Origin: Mariniblastus sp964414815 | Lineage (GTDB): Bacteria; Planctomycetota; Planctomycetia; Pirellulales; Pirellulaceae | DNA: 64,000 nt | Reading direction: 5' to 3' | Assembly (NCBI GenBank): GCA_964414815.1 | Contig: CAYPXY010000012.1 | Coordinates: 1-64,000 of the forward strand | Part shown: positions 1-8,131 of the stretch, in pieces | How positions within the stretch are numbered: the stretch's first letter is position 1 | Layout: the number at the start of each line of letters is the position of its first letter | Made by a program: the position numbers and the translations under genes | Notes under the pieces: generated by a model | Seen by the model: only the letters and a program-made list of their open reading frames with translations | Told to the model about the DNA's origin: nothing | Databases searched by the model: none

Positions 1-54
1 CAGTGAATACCGGATCGCTTCATGATAATATGTCCAAATAGCGCAACTTCAAAA

Positions 55-117
55 CGCGTAAGCGAGGGACTACTCCAGCTTGGTTCGACTGTCCCTCGCT
101 TACGCTTCGGGTTGCGA
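55..117. repeat. Palindromic intergenic repeat, family B copy 1
   Basis: Inverted repeat upstream of cysS. The left arm (55-70) reads cgcgtaagcgagggac and the right arm (91-110) is its complement extended to cttcgggtt. The same sequence recurs at 24817-24882 and 36255-36330 with longer, perfect arms, so this is a dispersed element with a decayed left end. The rest of 1-288 holds no gene that I can support. Confidence 0.8.
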
Positions 118-288
118 TAGACATTAAAAGAATCGGGAATTTATTTTTGGGACCCTTAGCAAAATACTTTCGATCTTGTCTTGAGGTAATCTGGAGAAAT
201 CGGGTAAATTCGGAGTGCCATTTCGGTCGGCAGATTGCAATGGTCTATGGAACCTTGTTTTCTGCTTCAACTGTCTCCGGTTTTCTAA

Positions 289-1833
289 ATGAACATTCGA
301 TTTTACAACTCTCTGACCAATCAGCTTGAAAACTTTCAACCGAATGAGCCGGGGGTGGTTCGCATGTACAGTTGCGGCCCGACGGTTTATGACTTTGCCC
401 ATATCGGAAATTTTCGTTCGTTTCTGTTTGGTGATCTGATCCGCCGGACGCTGGAGTTGTTTGGCCTGAAGGTTCATCACGTCATGAACATCACGGACGT
501 CGGCCACATGGTCGAGGGCGAAGACGACAAAATGAAGAGCGCGGCCGCTCGCGTCAAGGAAAACAAGAAATCGGGTCGCGTTCACGAAAACGCAATCTCC
601 GACCCGAACGATCCCTATCAGATCGCTGAATTTTACGCGCAGGCATTTCTGGAGGACGCAAGGCGATTGGGATACCAAGTCGCCTACGAGTATCCGCACA
701 ACGTTCCCCGTGCGACTGCGTTTATCGATCCGATGCAGAACATGATCGAGCGGTTGCTCGAGAAAGGGCATGCCTACATCGCATCCGATGGCGTGGTGTA
801 CTATAGCGTTCAATCGTTTCCCCAGTATGGCCGGCTGAGCGGCAATACGCTCGAGAGAATTCAGTCGGGTGCCGGAGGTCGAGTTTCCGACGAGAATCAG
901 TCGTTGAAACAGCATCCCGGCGACTTCATGCTTTGGAAGCCGGACAACCACCACATCATGAAATGGGATTCGCCGTGGGGGATCGGCTATCCGGGCTGGC
1001 ATATCGAGTGCAGCGTGATGGCTCAGAAGGTACTCGGTCGCGATGTGATCGACATCCACACGGGCGGCGAGGACTTGATCTTTCCGCATCACGAATGCGA
1101 AATCGCTCAGACTTGCGGTGCGACCGGCAAGGATCGGTTTGCCAATTTCTGGATTCATGCCCGGTTCCTGTTCGTCGAGGGGGATAAGATGTCGAAATCG
1201 CTCGGCAATTTCTATACCGCCCGCGACGTGTTTGAAGGAAAAGTCAAAGACGAGCACGGCAGGGAATCCGGCCAACGATTTCATCCTTCGATACTGCGGT
1301 ATGAACTGATCAAGTCACACTATCGGGCGAACATGAATTTCACGATGAAGGGGTTGCTCGATTCGCGACGAGCCGTGAACCGGTTCATCAATTTTCGCAA
1401 TGATCTGGAGCAGAAGACAGGTGGGAAATCGGACAATGTCGATCTCTCGCATCCGGTGCTCAAGGAGTTTTCAGAGGCTCTGGCGGACGACTTGAACATC
1501 GCGGCCGCCTTGGCGGTGGTTCACTCGTTTGTGAAGGGAGAGCACCCCAATCCACAGGAATCGCTGGGAGTCTGGAAGAAGATCAATTCCGTGTTGTCGA
1601 TTGCCCCCATCAATGAGGGAGTTGAAAACGCCATCGACGAAGGTCAGTTTGTGGTCGAGGAAGAAGGAGGTCTGACCATGGACGCCGCGCTCGAGTTGTG
1701 CGAGCAGATTGACGCTGCGAAAAAAGTCAAGGATTACACGACGGCGGACGCGCTTCGAAAGCAGATCGTCGAAGCAGGATTCGAGGTTCAGCAATCTGCC
1801 ACGGGGACAACGATCAAGAAGCCGTTGACGTAG
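289..1833 (+). CDS. cysS: Cysteinyl-tRNA synthetase
   Basis: Class I aminoacyl-tRNA synthetase that charges tRNA-Cys with cysteine in the cytoplasm. The 514-residue protein has the signature HIGN at residues 38-41 and KMSKS at 300-304. It also has the early Cys29 in MYSCGPTVYDFAHIGN, expected to help bind the active-site zinc, and further family blocks such as WHIECSVMA and HTGGEDLIFPHHECE. It is about 50 residues longer than the usual enzyme of about 460, with extra sequence around residues 85-110 (a charged KSAAARVKENKKSGR stretch). The ATG at 289 has no strong Shine-Dalgarno sequence, but the protein aligns from its first residues. It stands alone; the next genes run the other way. Confidence 0.97.
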   Translation: MNIRFYNSLTNQLENFQPNEPGVVRMYSCGPTVYDFAHIGNFRSFLFGDLIRRTLELFGLKVHHVMNITDVGHMVEGEDDKMKSAAARVKENKKSGRVHENAISDPNDPYQIAEFYAQAFLEDARRLGYQVAYEYPHNVPRATAFIDPMQNMIERLLEKGHAYIASDGVVYYSVQSFPQYGRLSGNTLERIQSGAGGRVSDENQSLKQHPGDFMLWKPDNHHIMKWDSPWGIGYPGWHIECSVMAQKVLGRDVIDIHTGGEDLIFPHHECEIAQTCGATGKDRFANFWIHARFLFVEGDKMSKSLGNFYTARDVFEGKVKDEHGRESGQRFHPSILRYELIKSHYRANMNFTMKGLLDSRRAVNRFINFRNDLEQKTGGKSDNVDLSHPVLKEFSEALADDLNIAAALAVVHSFVKGEHPNPQESLGVWKKINSVLSIAPINEGVENAIDEGQFVVEEEGGLTMDAALELCEQIDAAKKVKDYTTADALRKQIVEAGFEVQQSATGTTIKKPLT

Positions 1834-1896
1834 ATGTTGGCCACCTTTTTTCATAAAGTGCAGGCTTAAATGAACCGTCTTACGTATTCTCCGATT

Positions 1897-2574
1897 TCAT
1901 TTCTGGGTTTCTTCTTCGAATTCGCGTAGTTCGTTGAGAATTCGATGGGCTTGGCTGATACTTGCACCGGCAGCGTCGGCGTCAAGTCGCTGGCCAAACT
2001 GGGCTCGTATGGGATGATAAGCCCAGCGATGAAACATCCAGGTTCCCAAAAGGCCGACGACGCCGAGAGCTATGGATAACATGAACCAAAGGGGCTCGGA
2101 TGCCAGCAAGTCGTATCCGTAGTAGCTTGCCAGCACCACAACAACCAGGCACCACAATATCCACCACGGCAGGCCGGCGACTATACCATTGACAAGGCAA
2201 GTCGATTTCAGGCTCGCAACCCGGCGGCGAATGGAAACAACGGGTTCTGAATAGTCGATCGAGCGAATTTGGCCCAAGGTCACTCCTGCCATGACGATAA
2301 TGGTAATACCGTAGACATGCAGGATGATTGCCACAACCCAACGATACCACAAGTTAGGGGCGGGCGACCAATAGCTTACGGCCAGCAGGATCATTGCTAC
2401 ACCCAGCGCGATCTGAAGAATCTGTCCCCAGTACAAAGGTCGAAAAGCAGATTGAACTTGTTTAAGAGTCTGAGCAACTTTCAGTTCAAACACACGACGT
2501 TGCTGCATTTGCTGCTGCTTGTCCAACAGATCATTCATTCGCAACCAGGCAAGTTTCAATTCGTCGAGTTCCAT
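1897..2574 (-). CDS. Four-helix membrane protein, probable partner of the adjacent ECF sigma factor
   Basis: 225 residues. A cytoplasmic N-terminal stretch rich in Gln and Lys (about 1-45) resembles the short regulatory heads of planctomycete anti-sigma proteins. Four hydrophobic segments follow at roughly 50-70, 78-102, 130-150 and 158-180, then a charged tail ending in EEETQK. The gene begins four bases after the stop of the ECF sigma gene, so the two are almost certainly co-transcribed and probably translationally coupled. From that arrangement I infer a membrane anti-sigma or signal-sensing role. There is no recognisable zinc-binding ZAS motif, so the function is not proven. Confidence 0.6.
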   Translation of the reverse strand: MELDELKLAWLRMNDLLDKQQQMQQRRVFELKVAQTLKQVQSAFRPLYWGQILQIALGVAMILLAVSYWSPAPNLWYRWVVAIILHVYGITIIVMAGVTLGQIRSIDYSEPVVSIRRRVASLKSTCLVNGIVAGLPWWILWCLVVVVLASYYGYDLLASEPLWFMLSIALGVVGLLGTWMFHRWAYHPIRAQFGQRLDADAAGASISQAHRILNELREFEEETQK

Positions 2575-2578
2575 TGAT

Positions 2579-3100
2579 TTATTCCTCTGTGGTTGGGTTT
2601 AGCTTTTGTTTAATTCGGTTTTTGAGTCGACTAATTTTGGTTGCCACGTTGGATTCGGTGATTCCCAGGATTTCTGCTATATCACGATACGAGCAGTCTT
2701 CCAGGTAAAGCAGCATCAGACTACGATCCAGCGGCAGCAACTGATCGATCACGCAATGCAATTCAGCAATTTGCTCCAGCAACTCGGGAGAGGTCGCTTC
2801 GGTTTCGACGAAGCAATCAAGCTCATCTCCGACAGATACGTTTCGACCTCGCCTGGATTTCTTCAGGTCTGAAATCGCGACGTTGAGTGCGACGCGGTAA
2901 AGCCAGGTTGAAAATTTTCGGTTGGCATCCCAGGAGTGAAACGACCGCCAGGTTTCCAGAAGAATCTGCTGAACCAGCTCTTCACGATCTTCCGGTGAAC
3001 GCCGCCAGAAACTGACGACTTTTCTGATGATTCCCTGATTCTGACTGACCAAATCAACAAACTGCAATTGCTGATCTGTTGGATTTGGTCCTTTTGCCAT
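2579..3100 (-). CDS. RNA polymerase sigma factor, ECF (sigma-70) family
   Basis: 173-residue extracytoplasmic-function sigma factor. Region 2 spans about residues 20-85, including EDREELVQQILLETWRSF and the -10-recognition stretch RKFSTWLYRVALN. Region 4 spans about 115-170, with the helix-turn-helix CSYRDIAEILGITESNVATK. The linker is short, so it is a minimal ECF without extra domains. It is the first gene of a two-gene unit with the membrane protein that follows. The expected role is to direct RNA polymerase to a small regulon in response to an envelope or external signal relayed by that partner. Confidence 0.93.
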   Translation of the reverse strand: MAKGPNPTDQQLQFVDLVSQNQGIIRKVVSFWRRSPEDREELVQQILLETWRSFHSWDANRKFSTWLYRVALNVAISDLKKSRRGRNVSVGDELDCFVETEATSPELLEQIAELHCVIDQLLPLDRSLMLLYLEDCSYRDIAEILGITESNVATKISRLKNRIKQKLNPTTEE

Positions 3101-3308
3101 GGCGATTTCGGTCTATTCACTGAGTTACGGTCGAGAAATTCAACCTTTCACTTTCATATAGACATGATTCGATAAGGCAGTCAAAAAATCACAAGCTATC
3201 AGGAATTACTTTCGCTATTTGGATCGTTTTTGTAAAAATAATGCCTGCTCTTAGGCTTCAAAAACGGAAGCGTCAACCAATACTCAGCAACCCGGTGGTT
3301 TTTGCCGA

Positions 3309-3485
3309 CTATCGAACAACGTCAAATTGGCAAATGGGCTTGTCAAAGAGTTCATTGTCAATGTGGCGATTGAAAAACTGAAGTAGTGATTCCGTATCGG
3401 AGGTGACGGCGTTGGTCCATGAGCTTGCCTGACTCTGGTCACCTTTTGCTTCAATGACGTTGCAATCAAGATTCTTCGCATTGCG
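3309..3485 (-). pseudogene. C-terminal remnant of an unidentified protein
   Basis: An open minus-strand stretch with no start codon encodes about 58 residues that read like real protein (for example NVIEAKGDQSQASSWTNAV and SLLQFFNRHIDNELFDK) and stops with TAG at 3309-3311. An in-frame stop lies just upstream of 3485. A longer ATG-initiated frame overlaps it (3284-3502) but has an unnatural composition. I take this to be the surviving 3' end of a gene. Family not recognised. Bases 3101-3308 hold nothing else that I can identify apart from the sigma gene's upstream region. Confidence 0.3.
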
Positions 3486-3524
3486 TCAGTATTGAGTGCC
3501 ATTAGTTGAAAAAATGGTTAGATT

Positions 3525-4100
3525 TTATACATTTATGAATCCGCGAAAACCTCTAACACTATAGTAGGACTGAGCACCGTTATGGTAGATGAAAACCTTG
3601 CCGTAGCGGAAATCGCCGAAGATCGCACCACCGAGCTTTCGAATGTCGGGAGGGGTTGCGATCCAGCTTGAGGTTTTCGTATCGAAATTTCCCAAACTTT
3701 GTAGCTCTCGATATTGCTCTTCGGTTAGAAGCTCAATGCCCATCTCGGTGGCCATGTCGATTGCGTTATTTTCAGGTTGGTGTTCCTTTCTGGAATCAAG
3801 TCCCTCGCGGTCGTAACACACACTTCTGCGGCCCTTTGGACTTTCCGCAGAGCAATCAAAGAAAATGATTTCGCCTGACTTCTTGTCGTGGCCAACTACA
3901 TCGGGCTCACCACCGGTGCGCTCCATTTCGCTGAGCGACCACAGTTTGTCAGGATTCGCCTCCAGCCGAGTCTGGACTTTGGCCCAATCGAGACCTTTGT
4001 GGCGATTCATGTGTTGCTCGAAGCGGGTTTTCAGGGTTTCGAGCAAGATCACTTGCTCCTTCGGTAGCAGTTTTTGGTTTTTTCGAGGAGGCTTTTTCAT
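3525..4100 (-). CDS. DUF4256 family protein
   Basis: 191 residues matching the DUF4256 family along the whole length. Recognisable blocks are NRHKGLDWAKVQTRLEANP, LWSLSEMERTGGEPDVVG, CSAESPKGRRSVCYDREGL, NNAIDMATEMGIELLTEEQY and YHNGAQSYYSVRGFRG. The length is the family's usual one, so it looks intact. No biochemical function has been assigned to the family as far as I know. It is cytoplasmic, with no signal peptide or membrane segment. The N-terminus is basic (MKKPPRKNQK). A short decayed reading frame lies just upstream, so it may be the last gene of a small same-strand run from about 5469 down to 3525. Confidence 0.85.
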   Translation of the reverse strand: MKKPPRKNQKLLPKEQVILLETLKTRFEQHMNRHKGLDWAKVQTRLEANPDKLWSLSEMERTGGEPDVVGHDKKSGEIIFFDCSAESPKGRRSVCYDREGLDSRKEHQPENNAIDMATEMGIELLTEEQYRELQSLGNFDTKTSSWIATPPDIRKLGGAIFGDFRYGKVFIYHNGAQSYYSVRGFRGFINV

Positions 4101-4125
4101 ATCGGATTTCGTTCCATGGAATCAT

Positions 4126-4290
4126 TCAATTACAAATTCCACTGGGATTTTTGCAATGATTTCGGCAGGATTCAATTCGTTGGCCGTCCAGTCGATATTT
4201 TTCAAGGCTGTCCGGGTCGCGCTGGGCAGCGGGAATCTCCAGCAGCCGGTTCAATCTTGATTCACGGTTCTTCCGGATTGCCCTTTTCAT
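4126..4290 (-). CDS. Small basic protein overlapping a frameshifted fragment
   Basis: A 54-codon frame starts at ATG 4288-4290, which overlaps the TGA stop of the upstream gene (4287-4289) as ATGA, an arrangement typical of translational coupling. Its first 40 residues are charged and plausible. In the +1 frame, however, bases about 4122-4246 encode a more protein-like C-terminus (including NELNPAEIIAKIPVEFVIE) with no start. Either this is a short real gene, or a once longer protein has been broken by a frameshift. Not recognised. Confidence 0.3.
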   Translation of the reverse strand: MKRAIRKNRESRLNRLLEIPAAQRDPDSLEKYRLDGQRIESCRNHCKNPSGICN

Positions 4291-4976
4291 TGGGGATGGT
4301 AGTTCCACTCCCAAGTTGAGTTCGTTGCGATCTGATCAGGCGATTGGTCATATCGTTCAACCCAACGTTCAAGTTCGGTAGGGACCCCGGTTTGCCGAAC
4401 GACGGATTCTATCGTCTCCAATGCATCCGCAAATGCTTGAGCTTCAGAAATCCAGAAGCCCCGCGATATCGTCTGCGAACCTGCTTGAGTCTCGATTTTC
4501 AGATAGCCGGAGGAATCCGCCTTTGTGTCACCGAAGTTTCGTCGAACCGGTAATCCAAAGTGAACGAGGGTTGCTCCATCGAGCTGCCGTTGCAATCGTT
4601 CAATTTGGCGCTGCAAGTCAGGGCAGTCCAGCGGCAACTCAAGCAGTTCTACCCGAACGTTTGGCCAGGAAGAATCTGCCGTTTGGAGGTCCGCCTTTCG
4701 ATTCCATGATGCAACGCGGACCAAGGGGTTGAGATATCCCGTATCGTCATCTCCACAGGCATCACAATAGACGCGGCACGAGCGAAAGTTGCTCCATGAG
4801 TTGCAGTGCCAGAATAGGCTTGTGCTTGCTTCGAGGTACGATGTGCCAATGGAGTTCGCCTCGTGAATGGAGCGAGGTCCTTCCAGGAGCAGGTTGCCCA
4901 TTCTACGGCGGAAGGATTTGCTGCTCATGTTTTTTTTGAGAAAGTTCAGTTCGGATAACCACTCTTGATTCGACAT
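4287..4976 (-). CDS. Hypothetical protein
   Basis: Unrecognised cytoplasmic protein of 229 residues when started at the ATG of MSNQEWLSELNFLKKN (4974-4976). The frame stays open upstream as far as 5285, but that part is antisense-like and overlaps the neighbouring gene. A second possible ATG lies at 5069. The protein has a Cys-rich patch (CRVYCDACGDDDTGYLNP, about residues 65-82) reminiscent of a small metal site. Next come a segment on differences between quantities (LELPLDCPDLQRQIERL) and a C-terminal helical region. It overlaps the next small frame by ATGA. No family assigned. Confidence 0.55.
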   Translation of the reverse strand: MSNQEWLSELNFLKKNMSSKSFRRRMGNLLLEGPRSIHEANSIGTSYLEASTSLFWHCNSWSNFRSCRVYCDACGDDDTGYLNPLVRVASWNRKADLQTADSSWPNVRVELLELPLDCPDLQRQIERLQRQLDGATLVHFGLPVRRNFGDTKADSSGYLKIETQAGSQTISRGFWISEAQAFADALETIESVVRQTGVPTELERWVERYDQSPDQIATNSTWEWNYHPQ

Positions 4977-5019
4977 GTTTACTTTTTCAGCGAGTTGAGT
5001 AAATCCCCTAAATGATGAT

Positions 5020-5469
5020 TCAGTGACTGTTTGGGTTAAAATGTCGATGTAACATGCCGTTGGGGCCATCATCGAATTGAGATCCGAAAACGGATGTGGA
5101 GCTAACGACGTTAAACGGCGGTTGTTCAGAGTTTTGCGAGAGTTGGCGGAGTTTATTTGAATCAGCAGAGAAATCAATCCAGACATGTTGCTGGAATTTC
5201 TCGAATGACCAGCCAGAGACACGACTGCCACCAGCATCGAAATACGGTCGCAAGTCATGCCAGTTCGCGGGCCAGCGCCCGTCATGCTCGTTCATATAGT
5301 CGATGATCATGTCTGCCGCACCCCACTGAGCATACGCATCATCAAGTCTCTTCATGGTTAGGCCAACTACCAAACCAACGATTGCGATGATGGATGCCAC
5401 AGCAATCAGTAGGCAGCGGATTGTCATGCGCATGCCTGGAGTACGGCGATATCGAAGGGGACGCGACAT
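5020..5469 (-). CDS. Hypothetical protein with one N-terminal membrane anchor
   Basis: 149 residues from the ATG of MSRPLRYRRTPGMRM (5467-5469). A basic cytoplasmic head is followed by one hydrophobic segment (about residues 17-38, CLLIAVASIIAIVGLVVGL) and a soluble domain presumably outside the cytoplasmic membrane. The domain contains IDYMNEHDGRWPANWHDLRPY, a pattern seen in secreted planctomycete proteins of unknown function that describe a short N-terminal helix after a membrane anchor. It is followed on the same strand by the hypothetical gene at 4287. Not recognised further. Bases 5470-5823 hold only low-information sequence with one GC-rich imperfect inverted repeat near 5640-5715. Confidence 0.6.
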   Translation of the reverse strand: MSRPLRYRRTPGMRMTIRCLLIAVASIIAIVGLVVGLTMKRLDDAYAQWGAADMIIDYMNEHDGRWPANWHDLRPYFDAGGSRVSGWSFEKFQQHVWIDFSADSNKLRQLSQNSEQPPFNVVSSTSVFGSQFDDGPNGMLHRHFNPNSH

Positions 5470-5823
5470 TTTATTATCTTTCGAGCCGTTCAGATCACTG
5501 GATGGCGGGCGACGCAGAGGATCGTTAGAAAGCCAGATTGTAAACCAAAACAAGCGAGTTTCCAATCTTGCATTATACAGTCGCCGACACTTCCGTTTGT
5601 ATTCTCAGGATGTGAGGCCTCTTTCGAAGATGGGAGAAGAACCGTCGCTCCCGCCCAGGCAAGCTGGACGGGGAGCGGAAGACGCCTCCGTGTGGGCTTG
5701 GCCCCACGGAGCGAGCGACTGGCTGGTTGTAGCGAGCAATCTTTCCGTACTTCCTCACTGAAATGATCTTGGGCAATCCTGATTTTCCCTCAGGCCAATT
5801 TTTGACAGACCAGTGATATCTGC

Positions 5824-6042
5824 CTAAGGAAAGCTGGACACCCAGAATGCCACACGGGAACGTTCACCATCAAATACGCCTTCGCCATTCGGAACATCAA
5901 AGGTGTAGCCGTCATTTACCAGCCGATCATTACCTGGAAGCAATAAAGATCGATAGTGACCATCAGGATGAGGAGCAGTAATTTGAAGGAGTTCGATTTC
6001 ACAGTCGGGCTTCAGATGATTCGAGCGGGACTGCTTTCGGGA
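5824..6042 (-). pseudogene. C-terminal remnant of an unidentified protein, probably frameshifted
   Basis: The minus strand encodes a convincing C-terminus (LKPDCEIELLQITAPHPDG, then SLLLPGNDRLVNDGYTFDV and GEGVFDGERSRVAFWVSSF). Upstream in this frame (to 6264) the composition turns unnatural. The neighbouring frame at about 6030-6130 carries a more plausible stretch ending at a stop. A frameshift or rearrangement near 6040 is the simplest reading. No family recognised. Confidence 0.35.
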
Positions 6043-6160
6043 TCGCCGGGCGACGGGCTTTGGGTTTCCGCCGATACACCCGCTCTCGACGGATGCTCGC
6101 GGTAGCATCGAAGCATCATCAGGATTGCGGAAGCACTGACAAGCGGAACTACAAATTACC

Positions 6161-6556
6161 TTAATTGTCCTTGGGGCTAAACGCAACGAGAAGCAACACA
6201 ACTGCAAACAGACCAGAACCAACCGTCGCAATAATTGGCCGACCGAGATCTTGAATTCTAGCACCCGATTTGCCCACTACGTCGGATGGATTTTCAGGAT
6301 TGACAAATACAGTCACATTGTTGCCCACCAAGTAATCATCTACAACCGCTTCATACGGCGTGCCATTCACTTCGTAAGCAATTGTGGTGAGCCAGCCGGC
6401 AGGTTTCCCCCGAAGTGTTTCACGCGCGTCATTTTTCAGTACCTGAGCTGGCGTTGGATTCCACGAACTCGTTTTGTTGCCATCAGTCCAAGCAACGAAC
6501 AGCCAAATGGAACTAGCGATGAATACAACAAGTGTGCCGAACGCATATTTTATCAT
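6161..6556 (-). CDS. DUF3592-like membrane protein
   Basis: 131 residues with one hydrophobic segment at each end (about 4-22 and 105-126). The soluble middle domain carries a pattern known from DUF3592 proteins: a YEVNGTPYEA strand, then VGNNVTVFVNPENPSDVV, meaning a small beta domain in which a 'VxVxYNPxNP' turn is conserved. It probably sits in the cytoplasmic membrane with its central domain outside. Function unknown. It has no close same-strand partner; the upstream neighbour is a decayed fragment on its 3' side. Confidence 0.65.
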   Translation of the reverse strand: MIKYAFGTLVVFIASSIWLFVAWTDGNKTSSWNPTPAQVLKNDARETLRGKPAGWLTTIAYEVNGTPYEAVVDDYLVGNNVTVFVNPENPSDVVGKSGARIQDLGRPIIATVGSGLFAVVLLLVAFSPKDN

Positions 6557-6687
6557 TCTACAGATTGTCCAATTTTATATTGTTAGTCTGCCCGATCTGG
6601 GAAATTTTGAAAGTAGTTTCATTCACCAAGCGGGATAACGAATGTTTCTTTGCGCCAAACTGGAGCAAAGGAATACATTTGAAGTAA

Positions 6688-6712
6688 TAGAACGGAATGA
6701 ATTCCGTTCTGC
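6688..6712. repeat. Short palindrome of the gaacggaat/attccgttc type
   Basis: The sequence agaacggaat followed by gaattccgttct forms a near-perfect palindrome just past the 3' end of the oxidoreductase gene. The same motif occurs twice near 50508-50556, so it is a dispersed short repeat. It could act as a terminator stem, but there is no T-run. Confidence 0.5.
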
Positions 6713-6715
6713 GAC

Positions 6716-8020
6716 CTAAAACTTTCGTCCGGGTTTGGGGACGGGATCGGGTTCGTAATCATTCCAGTCGTACGTTTCCGGGCCGAGTTTGGTTTCGTTG
6801 TTCCAGTATTCTTCGGTCTTGATCTTCTGGCCGGTGTAGCACGCATCACGGCCCATCAACGTCATCAGTGTGCTGTAGCTCATGTACTGGCCATTGTTGA
6901 TCGGCTGTCCTGCACGGATCGCCTTGAAGAACTCGATGTGCTCCGACAGGTACATGTTGGGGGCGCCTTGCTGGCCGCGGATGCGTTCGCGACCTTCGGC
7001 GTTTCGGATCTCGCCTCGCAGGACCTGAGCCGTTCCTTCGGTACCGAATACATAGTCTTCGGTATCGTTAAAACAGCCCGCTACCTGACGGCACTGAGAA
7101 AAAGTTTTCACGCCGCTGTCTTCCCATTCAAACACGCAGGCAAAACTATCGTAAATATTTCCCCATTGCGGATCGGTGCGGACGAACCTTGCTCCTGTTC
7201 CGTAAACCGAGGTAGGCAGCTTGTCGTCCATCAGCCAAAGTGCCTTGTCGATCGAATGGATGTGCTGTTCGGCAAGGTGGTCGGCGGAAAGCCAGTTGTA
7301 ATACAACCAGTTTCGCATTTGGTACTCCATTCGGCTCCAGTCGGGATTGTCGCCGCGATGCCAGAGCGTGCCGGTCAAATAGTTTTCCTGAATGGCTCGA
7401 ATCGTACCGATGGCTCCTTCCTTGATTCGATTGATGACCTCTTGAACTTTCCAGTCGTAACGCCAGCAGAGACCGGAAACAACGCTCAGCCCTTTCCGTT
7501 CTGCTTCTTCGCAGGACTTGAGGATGGACTTCACGCCCGGCACGTCGACGGCAACCGGTTTCTCCACAAACACATGTTTGCCAGCATCAATGCAGGCCTT
7601 GAGATGTGCGGGGCGAAAATGGGGAGGGGTGGCCAACAACACGACATCGACCCCACTTTCGATTAGTTTCTCACAGCAATTAAAACCTGTGAATTTGTGG
7701 TCCTCAGCAACCTGGAGTTTTTCAGCGGCTCGGTCGCCGAGTTCCATGGTCAGCGTTTCGACACTCAACTGAACACGGTCTTCGAACGCATCGGCCAGCG
7801 CCGTGATTACGACGCCCGAGTCGGCGTTGACGGCATCCTTGGCGGCTCCCGTTCCCCGTCCGCCGCAACCGACAAGTCCGACTTTCAGGGTATCGTTGAC
7901 GCTGTGATGAAAACCCGCTGCAAATTTCGGAGCGATCAAGGCACCGACCGTGCCGGCGGCAGCGATTCGGGATGAAGAAGACAGAAAGGTTCGGCGATCA
8001 GGTTGGCGCTGTTGAGTCAT
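6716..8020 (-). CDS. Gfo/Idh/MocA family oxidoreductase with Tat-like leader
   Basis: 434 residues. The leader DRRTFLSSSSRIAAAG (residues 8-23) has the twin-arginine pattern and leads into a hydrophobic Ala-rich stretch, so export in folded form with its cofactor is likely. The Rossmann NAD(P)-binding motif GLVGCGGRGTG (about 48-58) and the family EKP block (KHVFVEKPVAVD, about 143) are clear, as is HLAEQHIHSIDKALW, which carries the conserved His of the active site. Planctomycetes encode many such secreted dehydrogenases, generally thought to act on sugars or inositols; the substrate cannot be read here. It is transcribed alone. Confidence 0.9.
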   Translation of the reverse strand: MTQQRQPDRRTFLSSSSRIAAAGTVGALIAPKFAAGFHHSVNDTLKVGLVGCGGRGTGAAKDAVNADSGVVITALADAFEDRVQLSVETLTMELGDRAAEKLQVAEDHKFTGFNCCEKLIESGVDVVLLATPPHFRPAHLKACIDAGKHVFVEKPVAVDVPGVKSILKSCEEAERKGLSVVSGLCWRYDWKVQEVINRIKEGAIGTIRAIQENYLTGTLWHRGDNPDWSRMEYQMRNWLYYNWLSADHLAEQHIHSIDKALWLMDDKLPTSVYGTGARFVRTDPQWGNIYDSFACVFEWEDSGVKTFSQCRQVAGCFNDTEDYVFGTEGTAQVLRGEIRNAEGRERIRGQQGAPNMYLSEHIEFFKAIRAGQPINNGQYMSYSTLMTLMGRDACYTGQKIKTEEYWNNETKLGPETYDWNDYEPDPVPKPGRKF

Positions 8021-8131
8021 ATTGGAATCCGGGCTTCAAGGTGTTAGAAACGGATGAACGTAAATGCGATCAGACGATTTTAATCTGGAGGAAGGTGTCA
8101 AAACAAGCGTGGCGAGTTAAAAATCGCCTCC

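Noticed and set aside
124..1284. Long open frame antisense to cysS (386 codons)
   Set aside because: It mirrors the codon structure of cysS; it has no ribosome site, and its sequence resembles a typical reverse-strand shadow.
3284..3502. 72-codon ATG-initiated frame
   Set aside because: Unnatural composition; the adjacent frame in the same stretch encodes a much more protein-like C-terminus, reported as a remnant.
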